From assembly GCF_030150285.1 (NCBI RefSeq), contig NZ_JASLGE010000078.1, positions 1 to 64,000 of the forward strand: 64,000 bases of DNA, read 5' to 3'. The notes below the pieces were generated by a model that was not told where the DNA came from, ran no database searches, and worked only from the letters and a program-made list of their open reading frames with translations. This DNA comes from Pseudomonas sp. (GTDB taxonomy: Bacteria; Pseudomonadota; Gammaproteobacteria; Pseudomonadales; Pseudomonadaceae). Positions 25,241 through 33,216 of the stretch are shown piece by piece (positions within the stretch are counted from its first letter, which is position 1; every line of letters starts with the position of its first letter). The translations under genes and the position numbers were made by a program.

Positions 25241-25993
25241 GTGAGCCGCCTGCTACTCAATTGCGACATAGGTGAGAGTTTTGGCCAGTGGACGCTGGGG
25301 CTGGATGCCGAGGTCATGCCGTTTATTGATTGCGCCAACATTGCCTGCGGCTTTCACGCCGGAGACCCGGGCACCATGCGCAAAACGGTCGCGTTGGCCG
25401 TGGCGCAGGGCGTACAGATCGGCGCGCACCCCGCGTACCAGGACCTGGCCGGCTTTGGCCGCCGCTCAATGGCCTACTCGGCCCAAGAACTGCAAGACGT
25501 GCTGCATTATCAAATCGGCGCACTGGAGGGTGTATGCCGCGCTCAGGGCACCCGCGTCAGCTACGTCAAACCCCACGGCGCGTTGTACAACGACATGATG
25601 GCCAACCCGGCGCAACTGCGGGCGGTGATTCAGGCCGTGGCGGCTTATGATCCGGGCTTGCCGTTGATGCTGATGGCCACCCGCAACAACGCCGCCGCCC
25701 AGGCGCTCGGCGATGAGTTCGGTGTCACCCTCTGGTTTGAAGCCTTCGCGGACCGCGCCTACGACAACGCCGGGCATCTGTTGTCGCGGCAATTGCCGGG
25801 GGCCGTGCATCACGATCCCGAGCGTATCGTGCAACAGGCGCTGGCGATTGCAGCGGGTGAACCGTTGGTGGCCAATGATGGCAGTGCCCTGCGCCTGCAC
25901 GCCCACACCCTGTGTGTCCATGGCGACAACGCCAGCTCAGTCGCCGCCGTGCAGCGTATTCGTGAAGCCTTGAACGCGCAGCCCCGGTCATGA
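25241..25993 (+). CDS. pxpA: 5-oxoprolinase subunit PxpA
   Basis: PxpA, with PxpB and PxpC, opens 5-oxoproline (pyroglutamate) to glutamate using ATP, detoxifying a product of spontaneous glutamine decay. The 250-residue LamB/YcsF-family protein starts LLNCDIGESFGQW and shows NIACGFHAGDP, GAHPAYQDL and YVKPHGALYND, conserved metal and substrate segments. The GTG at 25241 follows AGGAG by 8 bases. Its stop overlaps pxpB by 4 bases. Confidence 0.95.
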   Translation: MSRLLLNCDIGESFGQWTLGLDAEVMPFIDCANIACGFHAGDPGTMRKTVALAVAQGVQIGAHPAYQDLAGFGRRSMAYSAQELQDVLHYQIGALEGVCRAQGTRVSYVKPHGALYNDMMANPAQLRAVIQAVAAYDPGLPLMLMATRNNAAAQALGDEFGVTLWFEAFADRAYDNAGHLLSRQLPGAVHHDPERIVQQALAIAAGEPLVANDGSALRLHAHTLCVHGDNASSVAAVQRIREALNAQPRS

Positions 25994-26694
25994 AACCGCG
26001 CCTGGAAGTGGTGGCCATCGACTGCTTGATGCTGCGTTTGTTCGAGGGCATTGCGGAGTCCAACATGCCCTGGATACTGGCCGCCAGTGAGCGGCTGCGG
26101 GCGTGCTTTGGTGCCGACCTGATTGATCTGGTGCCGTCCTACACGACGTTGATGGTGCATTACGACGGCTTGACGCTGACCCCGGCTGACGCGCGTGAGC
26201 GCATCGCCCAGGCGCTGCTCGACCTACAGCCAGAAACCCGCACCCGTGGGCACTGCCATGTGTTGCCGGTGTGGTACGACCCTAGTGTAGGGCCGGAACT
26301 GGCGCTGTTGGCCAGCCGCACCGGTTGGACGCACAGCGAGGTCATTCGCCGCCACAGTGAACACCCATACCAGGTGTTTGCGCTGGGCTTCGCGCCGGGG
26401 TTTGCCTTTATGGGGCTGGTCGACGAAGCCTTGGCGGCACCGCGGCTGAACACCCCGCGTAAACGGGTTGCCTGTGGCAGCGTGGGTATTGCCGAGCGCC
26501 AGACAGCCGCTTACCCGGCCCATTCCCCCGGTGGCTGGAACCTGATCGGGCGTACGCCCACGGTGTTGTTTGACCGCGACCGCGAGGGTTACAGCCTGAT
26601 GCAGCCGGGCGACACCGTGCGGTTCGCGCCCATTTCCCATGCTGAGTTCATTCGCCTGGGCGGCGACGACACCCCGCAGGAGCCTCCGGTATGA
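25990..26694 (+). CDS. pxpB: 5-oxoprolinase subunit PxpB
   Basis: A 234-residue KipI-type subunit with the characteristic central segment YDPSVGPELALLA, the long helical HSEVIRRHSEHPYQVFALGF region and the GGWNLIGRTP motif near the C-terminus. PxpB pairs with PxpC; the older name KipI comes from its inhibition of a sporulation kinase in Bacillus, not relevant here. Overlaps both neighbours by 4 bases. Confidence 0.95.
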   Translation: MKPRLEVVAIDCLMLRLFEGIAESNMPWILAASERLRACFGADLIDLVPSYTTLMVHYDGLTLTPADARERIAQALLDLQPETRTRGHCHVLPVWYDPSVGPELALLASRTGWTHSEVIRRHSEHPYQVFALGFAPGFAFMGLVDEALAAPRLNTPRKRVACGSVGIAERQTAAYPAHSPGGWNLIGRTPTVLFDRDREGYSLMQPGDTVRFAPISHAEFIRLGGDDTPQEPPV

Positions 26695-27632
26695 GCCATT
26701 TACGGGTACTGGCCAGCAACCCGCTGTGCCAGTTGCAAGATGTCGGGCGCTTTGGCGTGCGCCACCTGGGCGTGACCCAGGGCGGTGCGGCGGACGGGGT
26801 GTCGATGGCGTGGGCCAATGCGCTGCTGGGTAATGTGCCCGGCGCGGCGGTGATCGAAATCACCCTGGGCGGCTTGGCCCTGGTTGCCCAGCGCGATTGC
26901 ACGCTGGCGCTGGCCGGCGCGGACCTGGCCGCCACCCTCGATGGGCGGCCGATTAAACCGTGGCGCAGTTTTACCCTCAGCCAGGGCCAGGCCATGAGCT
27001 TCACCCAGCCGTTGAGCGGTGCCCGGGCTTACCTGGCCGCCCCCGGCGGCTTTATCGCCCCGCAGGTCTTGGGCAGTTGTGCCACGGTGGTGCGTGAACA
27101 CCTCGGCGGGCCGGATGGCTTTGGCCGTGCGTTGAGCGCGGGGGATGAGTTGAGCTACGCGGGCACCGCGCCTTCATTGCGCGAACTGGCCCCTGCGCAG
27201 CAACCGGTGTTCAGCCCTGAGCCGTTTCTGGACGTGGTGGTGGGGGCGCAAATGGGCGCGTTCAGCGGGCAAAGTACCTTTGATGCCTTCAACGCCCCGT
27301 GGACCCTCGACAGCCGTGCCGACCGAATGGGCATACGCTTGTTGGGGCCTACCTTGGTGTATCAGGGCGCGCCGATGATTTCCGAAGGGATCCCGCTGGG
27401 GGCCATTCAAGTTCCACCGGATGGCCAGCCGATCATCTTGCTCAATGACCGTCAGACCATCGGTGGCTACCCTCGGCTGGGCGCGCTGACGCCATGGGCG
27501 CAAGCGCGGCTGGCGCAGTGTTTGCCGGGAGACCGCGTGTACCTGCGGCCCACCACACAAGAAGCGGCGCAGCGCCAGCACCTGAAGCTCATACAACAAT
27601 GGGTAGGCGCGAGCGTGCTCGCGGTCTGTTGA
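26691..27632 (+). CDS. pxpC: 5-oxoprolinase subunit PxpC, C-terminus from a REP
   Basis: A 313-residue KipA/biotin-carboxylase-like-fold subunit: QDVGRFGVRHLGVTQGGAAD at the start, GPDGFGRALSAGD, and SEGIPLGAIQVPPDGQPI, with its partner PxpB completing the 5-oxoprolinase active site. The final residues (about VGASVLAVC) are encoded by a REP repeat (27603-27627), so the natural stop of the ancestor probably lay earlier or was replaced. The core enzyme looks intact. Confidence 0.93.
   Translation: MSHLRVLASNPLCQLQDVGRFGVRHLGVTQGGAADGVSMAWANALLGNVPGAAVIEITLGGLALVAQRDCTLALAGADLAATLDGRPIKPWRSFTLSQGQAMSFTQPLSGARAYLAAPGGFIAPQVLGSCATVVREHLGGPDGFGRALSAGDELSYAGTAPSLRELAPAQQPVFSPEPFLDVVVGAQMGAFSGQSTFDAFNAPWTLDSRADRMGIRLLGPTLVYQGAPMISEGIPLGAIQVPPDGQPIILLNDRQTIGGYPRLGALTPWAQARLAQCLPGDRVYLRPTTQEAAQRQHLKLIQQWVGASVLAVC
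27603..27627. repeat. REP element inside the 3' end of pxpC
   Basis: GTAGGCGCGAGCGTGCTCGCGGTCT: the central GCGAGC-GT-GCTCGC palindrome with GTAGG on the left, matching the Pseudomonas GTAGGAGCGAGC...GCTCGCGATC type. It overlaps the last nine codons of pxpC. Confidence 0.7.
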
Positions 27633-27649
27633 CCTCAGCCACTTGAATG

Positions 27650-28828
27650 CTATTTAGCTAAATAGCGCATCCCTTCTTCCAGCCCGTCCAGCGTCAACGG
27701 GTACATGTGGTCATCGATCAGGTCGCGCACGATGCCGGTCGATGCGGTGTAGTGCCACGTGTCCTTGGGGTACGGGTTGATCCAGATGAGCTTTTTGTAC
27801 TTCTCCCGAAACCGCTGCATCCATTTGTAGCCCGGCTCTTCGTTCCAGTGTTCGACGCTGCCTCCCGCGTGGGTAATTTCATAGGGACCCATCGAGGCGT
27901 CGCCGATAAAGATCACTTTGTAATCGGCACCGTATTTGTTCAGCACGTCCTGGGTGGCAATCCGCTCGACCTGGCGGCGCTGGTTGTTTTTCCATACCGA
28001 CTCATAAATGAAGTTATGGAAGTAGTAGTACTCCAGGTGTTTGAACTCGGTGCGGCACGCGGAAAACAGCTCTTCGCAGATTTTGATGTGTGAATCCATC
28101 GAGCCGCCAATGTCGAACAACAGCAGCAACTTGATGGTGTTGCGGCGTTCGGGGCGCATCTGGATGTTCAGCAAGCCGGCATCGCGAGCGGTGTGGTCAA
28201 TGGTGCCGTCGATGTCCAGCTCGTCGGCGGCCCCCTGGCGGGCAAATTTGCGCAAACGCCGCAAGGCCACCTTGATAGTGCGCGTGCCCAATTCAACCTG
28301 GTCATCCAGGTTTTTGTACTCGCGCTGTTCCCACACTTTGGCCGCTTTGCCCTGGCGCGCGCCTGCATCACCCACACGAATGCCTTCGGGGTGATAACCG
28401 CCCGAGCCAAACGGGCTGGTGCCGCCGGTGCCGATCCATTTGTTGCCACCGGCGTGGCGTTCCTTTTGTTCTTCCAGGCGCTGCTTGAAGGCTTCGATCA
28501 ATTTGTCGAGGCCGCCCAGCGACTGCAATTGTGCGCGGTCTTCGTCGCTCAGCGAGCGCTCGAACTCCTTGCGCAACCAGTCTTCGGGGATCAGGGCTTC
28601 AAGGTGTTCGTCGAGGTTTTGCAGGCCATTGAAGTACGCGCCGAACGCCCGGTCGAACTTGTCGTAATGGCACTCGTCCTTCACCAGAATCGTGCGCGCC
28701 AGAAAGTAAAACTCATCCATGTCGGCGAAGGTTACGCGGTGCTTGAGCGCGTTGATCAGGTCCAGCAGTTCGCGCACTGACACCGGCACCTTGGCCGCCC
28801 GCATTTCATTGAATAAATTCAGCAACAT
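27650..28828 (-). CDS. VWA-domain protein (CoxE-like), partner of a MoxR ATPase
   Basis: 392 residues. A helical N-terminal half rich in charged residues is followed by a Gly-rich linker (WIGTGGTSPFGSGGY) and a von Willebrand factor A domain starting near 230. The metal-site motif reads DIGGSMDS at 239-246, so the usual DxSxS has Gly in place of the first Ser. With the MoxR-family ATPase 20 bp upstream this is a common bacterial pair that acts like a chaperone or metal-insertion machine; the client is unknown. It sits beside cysK, as in P. aeruginosa. Confidence 0.87.
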   Translation of the reverse strand: MLLNLFNEMRAAKVPVSVRELLDLINALKHRVTFADMDEFYFLARTILVKDECHYDKFDRAFGAYFNGLQNLDEHLEALIPEDWLRKEFERSLSDEDRAQLQSLGGLDKLIEAFKQRLEEQKERHAGGNKWIGTGGTSPFGSGGYHPEGIRVGDAGARQGKAAKVWEQREYKNLDDQVELGTRTIKVALRRLRKFARQGAADELDIDGTIDHTARDAGLLNIQMRPERRNTIKLLLLFDIGGSMDSHIKICEELFSACRTEFKHLEYYYFHNFIYESVWKNNQRRQVERIATQDVLNKYGADYKVIFIGDASMGPYEITHAGGSVEHWNEEPGYKWMQRFREKYKKLIWINPYPKDTWHYTASTGIVRDLIDDHMYPLTLDGLEEGMRYLAK

Positions 28829-28848
28829 GCTTATCGCCTCGGGAAGAA

Positions 28849-29694
28849 TCAGCGATTGGCGCGACGGCTCATAAACGCCAGGCGTTCAAGCAACTGTACG
28901 TCCTGCTCGTTTTTAACCAGCGCACCGGCCAGTGGCGGGATCGCTTTGGTCGGGTCGCGCTCACGCAATACCGCCTCACCGATGTGATCGGCCATCAGCA
29001 GTTTGAGCCAGTCCACGAGTTCGGACGTGGAGGGTTTCTTCTTCAGGCCGGGGACTTTGCGGATATCGAAAAACACGTCCAGCGCTTCACTGACCAGCTC
29101 TTTCTTGATGTTCGGGAAGTGCACGTCGACGATTTTTTGCAGCGTCGCGCGGTCCGGGAAGTTGATGTAATGGAAGAAGCAGCGCCGCAGGAACGCATCC
29201 GGCAGTTCTTTTTCGTTGTTGGAGGTAATGATGATGATCGGGCGGACCTTGGCCTTGATGGTTTCGTCGGTCTCGTAAACGTAGAACTCCATCTTGTCGA
29301 GCTCTTGCAGCAAGTCGTTGGGGAACTCGATGTCGGCCTTGTCGATTTCATCAATCAACAGGATCACCCGTTCTTGGGCTTCAAAGGCTTCCCACAACTT
29401 GCCTTTTTTCAGGTAATTGCGCACATCGTGCACTTTGTCGACGCCCAGTTGCGAATCGCGCAGGCGGCTGACGGCGTCGTACTCGTACAGGCCCTGGTGA
29501 GCCTTGGTGGTGGACTTGATGTGCCAGGTAATCAGCTTGCAGCCAAAGGATTCGGCCAGTTGCTCGGCCAGCATGGTTTTGCCGGTGCCGGGCTCGCCCT
29601 TGACCAAAAGCGGGCGCTCCAGGGTGATGGCCGCATTGACCGCCAGCTTCAGGTCATCGGTGGCCACATAGGCGCGGGTACCTTCAAACTTCAT
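28849..29694 (-). CDS. MoxR-family AAA+ ATPase
   Basis: A 281-residue AAA+ protein with Walker A GEPGTGKT (33-40), Walker B LLIDEIDKAD (about 104-113), sensor 1 ITSNNEKELPDAFLRRC and an arginine finger region. It should remodel or load a client together with the VWA protein that follows. ATG 29694 has GAGGA 7 bases before it; a TTG two codons earlier is possible. The two genes form an operon. Confidence 0.9.
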   Translation of the reverse strand: MKFEGTRAYVATDDLKLAVNAAITLERPLLVKGEPGTGKTMLAEQLAESFGCKLITWHIKSTTKAHQGLYEYDAVSRLRDSQLGVDKVHDVRNYLKKGKLWEAFEAQERVILLIDEIDKADIEFPNDLLQELDKMEFYVYETDETIKAKVRPIIIITSNNEKELPDAFLRRCFFHYINFPDRATLQKIVDVHFPNIKKELVSEALDVFFDIRKVPGLKKKPSTSELVDWLKLLMADHIGEAVLRERDPTKAIPPLAGALVKNEQDVQLLERLAFMSRRANR

Positions 29695-29900
29695 CTGCAA
29701 ATCCTCAAAGCATGATGTCGGCCTGCGCGGGGCAGGGCGGTCGACTGAAAAAAGTATGTCTGACTATAACGCGGCACCTGCCAGAGGTGAACGCAGACGC
29801 GTTATTCAGTCTCTGACGGGGGCGTCACGCCATGACTGGACGCACGCCGGCCCGAAGCCTAACCTTGTGGCCTTCCCAAAAAGTGCATAAGGACCCCGCC

Positions 29901-30875
29901 ATGAGCCGCATTTTTGCAGATAACGCCCAGTCCATCGGTAACACGCCACTGGTACAGATCAACCGTATCGCGCCCCGTGGCGTGACCATCCTGGCCAAGA
30001 TCGAAGGGCGTAATCCGGGCTATTCGGTCAAGTGCCGCATTGGTGCCAATATGATCTGGGACGCCGAGAGCCGCGGCGTACTCAAACCGGGCATGACCAT
30101 TATCGAACCGACCTCGGGCAACACCGGCATCGGCCTGGCCTTTGTGGCGGCGGCACGCGGTTACAAATTGATGCTGACCATGCCGTCGTCCATGAGCCTG
30201 GAGCGTCGCAAGGTGCTCAAGGCACTGGGCGCAGAACTGGTGCTCACCGAACCGGCCAAAGGCATGAAAGGTGCGATCGACAAAGCCGCTGAAATCCAGG
30301 CCAGCGACCCGGCCCTGTACTTTATGCCGCAACAGTTCGAGAACCCGGCCAACCCGGCGATTCATGAAAAAACCACCGGCCCGGAGATCTGGAACGACAC
30401 CGACGGGCGAGTCGACGTACTGGTGGCCGGCGTGGGCACGGGCGGCACCATTACCGGGATTTCTCGCTATATCAAGCACACCCTGGGGCAGCCGCTTTTG
30501 TCCGTGGCGGTCGAGCCGCTTTCGTCGCCGGTGATTACCCAGGCGTTGGCGGGCGAGGAAAACAAGCCCTCGCCGCACAAGATTCAAGGCATTGGGGCCG
30601 GTTTTGTGCCGAAAAACCTTGATCTGTCGATTGTCGACAAGGTGGAGCTGGTCAGCGATGACGAATCGAAAGCCATGGCCCAGCGCCTGATGCACGAGGA
30701 AGGCATTCTGTGCGGCATTTCCTGCGGCGCAGCCATGGCTGTTGCCGTGCGCCTGGCAGAAAACCCGGAGATGCAAGGCAAAACCATTGTCGTGATCCTG
30801 CCGGACTCAGGCGAACGTTACCTGTCGAGCTTCCTGTTCAGCGATATGTTCAGCGAGCAGGAACTGGCGCAGTAA
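29901..30875 (+). CDS. cysK: Cysteine synthase A
   Basis: CysK makes L-cysteine from O-acetylserine and sulfide with pyridoxal phosphate. The 324-residue protein carries Lys44 in NPGYSVKCRIGAN, the acetylserine-binding PTSGNTGIGLAF, the phosphate-binding GTGGTITG loop and a C-terminal SGERYLSS. The family usually has NPSFSVKCR; here PGYSVKCR, a conservative change. Start at ATG 29901. Confidence 0.95.
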   Translation: MSRIFADNAQSIGNTPLVQINRIAPRGVTILAKIEGRNPGYSVKCRIGANMIWDAESRGVLKPGMTIIEPTSGNTGIGLAFVAAARGYKLMLTMPSSMSLERRKVLKALGAELVLTEPAKGMKGAIDKAAEIQASDPALYFMPQQFENPANPAIHEKTTGPEIWNDTDGRVDVLVAGVGTGGTITGISRYIKHTLGQPLLSVAVEPLSSPVITQALAGEENKPSPHKIQGIGAGFVPKNLDLSIVDKVELVSDDESKAMAQRLMHEEGILCGISCGAAMAVAVRLAENPEMQGKTIVVILPDSGERYLSSFLFSDMFSEQELAQ

Positions 30876-30986
30876 GCCGCAACACAGAGCACGATGGCTG
30901 ATTGCTCGCGACCGTCCAATGCACGGGCGTTCGCGGGCTTATTTTCGCCTAAGCTCAGGGGGCTTCAAACAGGCCAGCACTGACCC

Positions 30987-31003
30987 CTGTCAACCGTTGA
31001 CAG
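30987..31003. promoter_or_regulatory. 17-bp perfect palindrome upstream of lpxO
   Basis: CTGTCAACCGTTGACAG: two 8-bp arms that are exact reverse complements around one base. With a 1-base centre it cannot form a useful RNA hairpin, so a dimeric DNA-binding protein is more likely. It lies 152-168 bases before lpxO and includes a TTGACA (30997-31002). A TetR- or GntR-type operator is plausible; the regulator is unknown. Confidence 0.5.
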
Positions 31004-31154
31004 CCCGTGTGTGGGCATAATGGCCGCATTGTTACGCAGCCCTTAAAGCTGAATGTTGGAAGACGCGGGTTTTGTCCTGCGCCGGTAGTGTTTATCATGG
31101 CCGGCTGCCACGGCGGGCTATTGGTGCCGCACGGTATTTTCGAGGAGTTGTTGC

Positions 31155-32093
31155 ATGACCTTATCCTTCGCCATCAAGGCCGGGCTGATACTGCTGTTTG
31201 TTGGCAGCATTCTTTACGTGCACTTGCGCGGCAAGGCGCGGTTGCCGGTGCTGCGCCAGTTCGTCAACCACTCCGCCTTTTTTGCGCCGTACAATGCATT
31301 GATGTACCTGTTCTCCGGCGTGCCGTCAAAACCTTACCTGGACCGCAGCAAATTCCCCGAGCTCGATGTGCTCAAGAACAACTGGCACGTGATTCGCGAA
31401 GAAGCCATGCACTTGTTCGATGAGGGCTACATCCGCGCGGCCGAAAAAAATAACGATGCCGGCTTTGGTTCATTCTTCAAAAAGGGCTGGAAGCGTTTTT
31501 ACCTCAAGTGGTACGACAAACCGCTGCCATCGGCCGAACTGCTGTGCCCCAAAACCGTTGAACTGGTGAACAGCATTCCCAACGTCAAAGGCGCAATGTT
31601 TGCCCTGTTGCCGGGGGGGAGCCATCTGAACCCGCACCGCGATCCGTTTGCCGGCTCGCTGCGCTATCACCTCGGGCTCTCGACGCCGAACTCCGACGCC
31701 TGCCGCATTTTTGTGGATGGCGAGGAGTACGCCTGGCGCGATGGTGAAGACGTGATGTTCGACGAGACCTACGTGCATTGGGTCAAAAACGAAACGGACG
31801 TGACCCGCGTGATTTTGTTCTGTGACGTTGAGCGCCCGCTGACCAGCCGCCTGATGACCCGCATTAATCGCTGGGTCAGTGCGCAACTGGGCAAGGCCAC
31901 CGCGCCCCAGAACCTGGACGACGAACGCGTCGGCGGTATCAATAAGGCCTACGCCTGGAGTAAAACCTTCAGCGACCGCTTCAGCGGTGTGGTCAAGCAA
32001 TGGAAACGCCGCCACCCCAAACTGTACCGCGTGGCCCGTCCGGTCTTGGCTGCCGTTGTGCTGGTGCTGCTGTGGCGCTGGTTGTTCGGGTAG
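31155..32093 (+). CDS. lpxO: Lipid A hydroxylase LpxO-like dioxygenase
   Basis: A 312-residue Fe(II)/2-oxoglutarate-dependent dioxygenase of the aspartyl/asparaginyl hydroxylase fold. An N-terminal membrane helix (about 5-23) anchors it to the cytoplasmic face. The metal site is seen as NPHRDPFAGSLRYHLG and MFDETYVHWVKN. LpxO adds a 2-hydroxyl to the secondary acyl chain of lipid A, a change linked to cationic peptide resistance. A second C-terminal helix follows RVARPVLAAVV. P. aeruginosa has two LpxO paralogues; which one this matches is not clear. A strong palindrome lies upstream. Confidence 0.9.
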   Translation: MTLSFAIKAGLILLFVGSILYVHLRGKARLPVLRQFVNHSAFFAPYNALMYLFSGVPSKPYLDRSKFPELDVLKNNWHVIREEAMHLFDEGYIRAAEKNNDAGFGSFFKKGWKRFYLKWYDKPLPSAELLCPKTVELVNSIPNVKGAMFALLPGGSHLNPHRDPFAGSLRYHLGLSTPNSDACRIFVDGEEYAWRDGEDVMFDETYVHWVKNETDVTRVILFCDVERPLTSRLMTRINRWVSAQLGKATAPQNLDDERVGGINKAYAWSKTFSDRFSGVVKQWKRRHPKLYRVARPVLAAVVLVLLWRWLFG

Positions 32094-32107
32094 GTTTTTG
32101 CAGTTTG

Positions 32108-32139
32108 TATCGGGCGCTGGTTGTCGCCGGTGCCCGATA
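32108..32139. terminator. Hairpin between convergent lpxO and EamA genes
   Basis: TATCGGGC (32108-32115) and GCCCGATA (32132-32139) pair perfectly around a 16-base GC-rich loop. T-rich sequence precedes but does not follow, so it is a probable weak bidirectional terminator. Confidence 0.45.
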
Positions 32140-32162
32140 AGTTTAAACACTCACCTCCCTCT

Positions 32163-33068
32163 TCATTTCGACGGTAACACCGGTTTTGCCGTCGCCGGCT
32201 TGAGCACCAGCCACAAGGCGGCTGCAATCAATACACCGCCGTAAAGGTGGGCCATGGACAGCGGCTCATCCAGCAGTAACGCTCCCCACAGCACGCCAAA
32301 GGGCGGAATCATAAAGGTCACGGTCATGGATTTGACCGGGCCTATGCTGGTCAGTAAACGGAAGTAAAGAATGTAGGCAAACGCCGTACACACCAGCCCC
32401 AGACCCAATAGCGACAGCCATACACTGACGCCGCCCCAACTGGCGGGCGGTTGATGGGCCAGGCTCAGCCCGAACAACGGCAACAGAAACAAGGTGGCCC
32501 CCAGCATACTTCCCAGTGCTGACAGCCGGGGATCGAGGCCGCCTTGCTGATCCAGCCAGCGGCGTGCCAAAAAGCCCGCAAAACCATAACAGGTGGTGGC
32601 CAGCAGGCAGGCGAGCGCCCCCATGAGCAAATCCATGTCAAAGGCCACCGGCCCCGCACGGGTCAGGATGCCCACCCCAAACAGGCCCAGGCACACACCG
32701 GCCATTTTGCTCAGGCTCAGCTTTTCACTGAAAAACAGCCCACCAATCAGCACGCCCATCAGTGGCGTGGTGGCGTTGAAAATGGCCGAGTAGCCGGCCG
32801 GTAAGGTCTGGGCCGCCACCGCGTAAAACGTGGCCGGGATCCCAGAGTTGATAACCCCCAGCACCAACACCACCTTGAGCTTGCCGCCAAAGTTCCACTT
32901 CACGCGCATCAGCGCCAGCAGCACCAGCAAGCCGACGGCGGCTATGGACACGCGGAAAAAGGCAGTAGGAATAGAACCGAGTACTGGCGCGATAATCCGC
33001 ATAAACAGAAAACTGGCGCCCCAAATGCCGGCCAGCGACAGCATGCGCACAATATCGACAAGTCTCAC
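32163..33068 (-). CDS. EamA/DMT-family transporter
   Basis: A 301-residue inner-membrane protein with the ten-helix, two-repeat EamA layout: an early LAGIWGASFLFMR helix, then NATTPLMGVLIGGLFF, and the second repeat ending SIGPVKSMTVTFMIPPFGVLWG. DMT exporters of this type move amino acids or small metabolites; cargo unknown. The GTG at 33068 gives MRLVDIVRML; the frame is open further upstream without family similarity. Confidence 0.88.
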   Translation of the reverse strand: MRLVDIVRMLSLAGIWGASFLFMRIIAPVLGSIPTAFFRVSIAAVGLLVLLALMRVKWNFGGKLKVVLVLGVINSGIPATFYAVAAQTLPAGYSAIFNATTPLMGVLIGGLFFSEKLSLSKMAGVCLGLFGVGILTRAGPVAFDMDLLMGALACLLATTCYGFAGFLARRWLDQQGGLDPRLSALGSMLGATLFLLPLFGLSLAHQPPASWGGVSVWLSLLGLGLVCTAFAYILYFRLLTSIGPVKSMTVTFMIPPFGVLWGALLLDEPLSMAHLYGGVLIAAALWLVLKPATAKPVLPSK

Positions 33069-33216
33069 GAAGGTGTCCTTACAAGGTTTGAGCGAGGCAG
33101 TGTAGGGGATGCGCCACGCAAGGCAATGGCTGGCCCTCCCACAAAGTGATTCGTGCACCCGCCGCCAAATCTGCGACAATCCGCCCCCTGCACTTTTGAA
33201 GACTTTTGCGCACCTG

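Noticed and set aside
30997..31021. TTGACA with CATAAT as the lpxO promoter
   Set aside because: The spacing is only 13 bp, too short for a sigma-70 promoter; the TTGACA is part of the palindrome instead.
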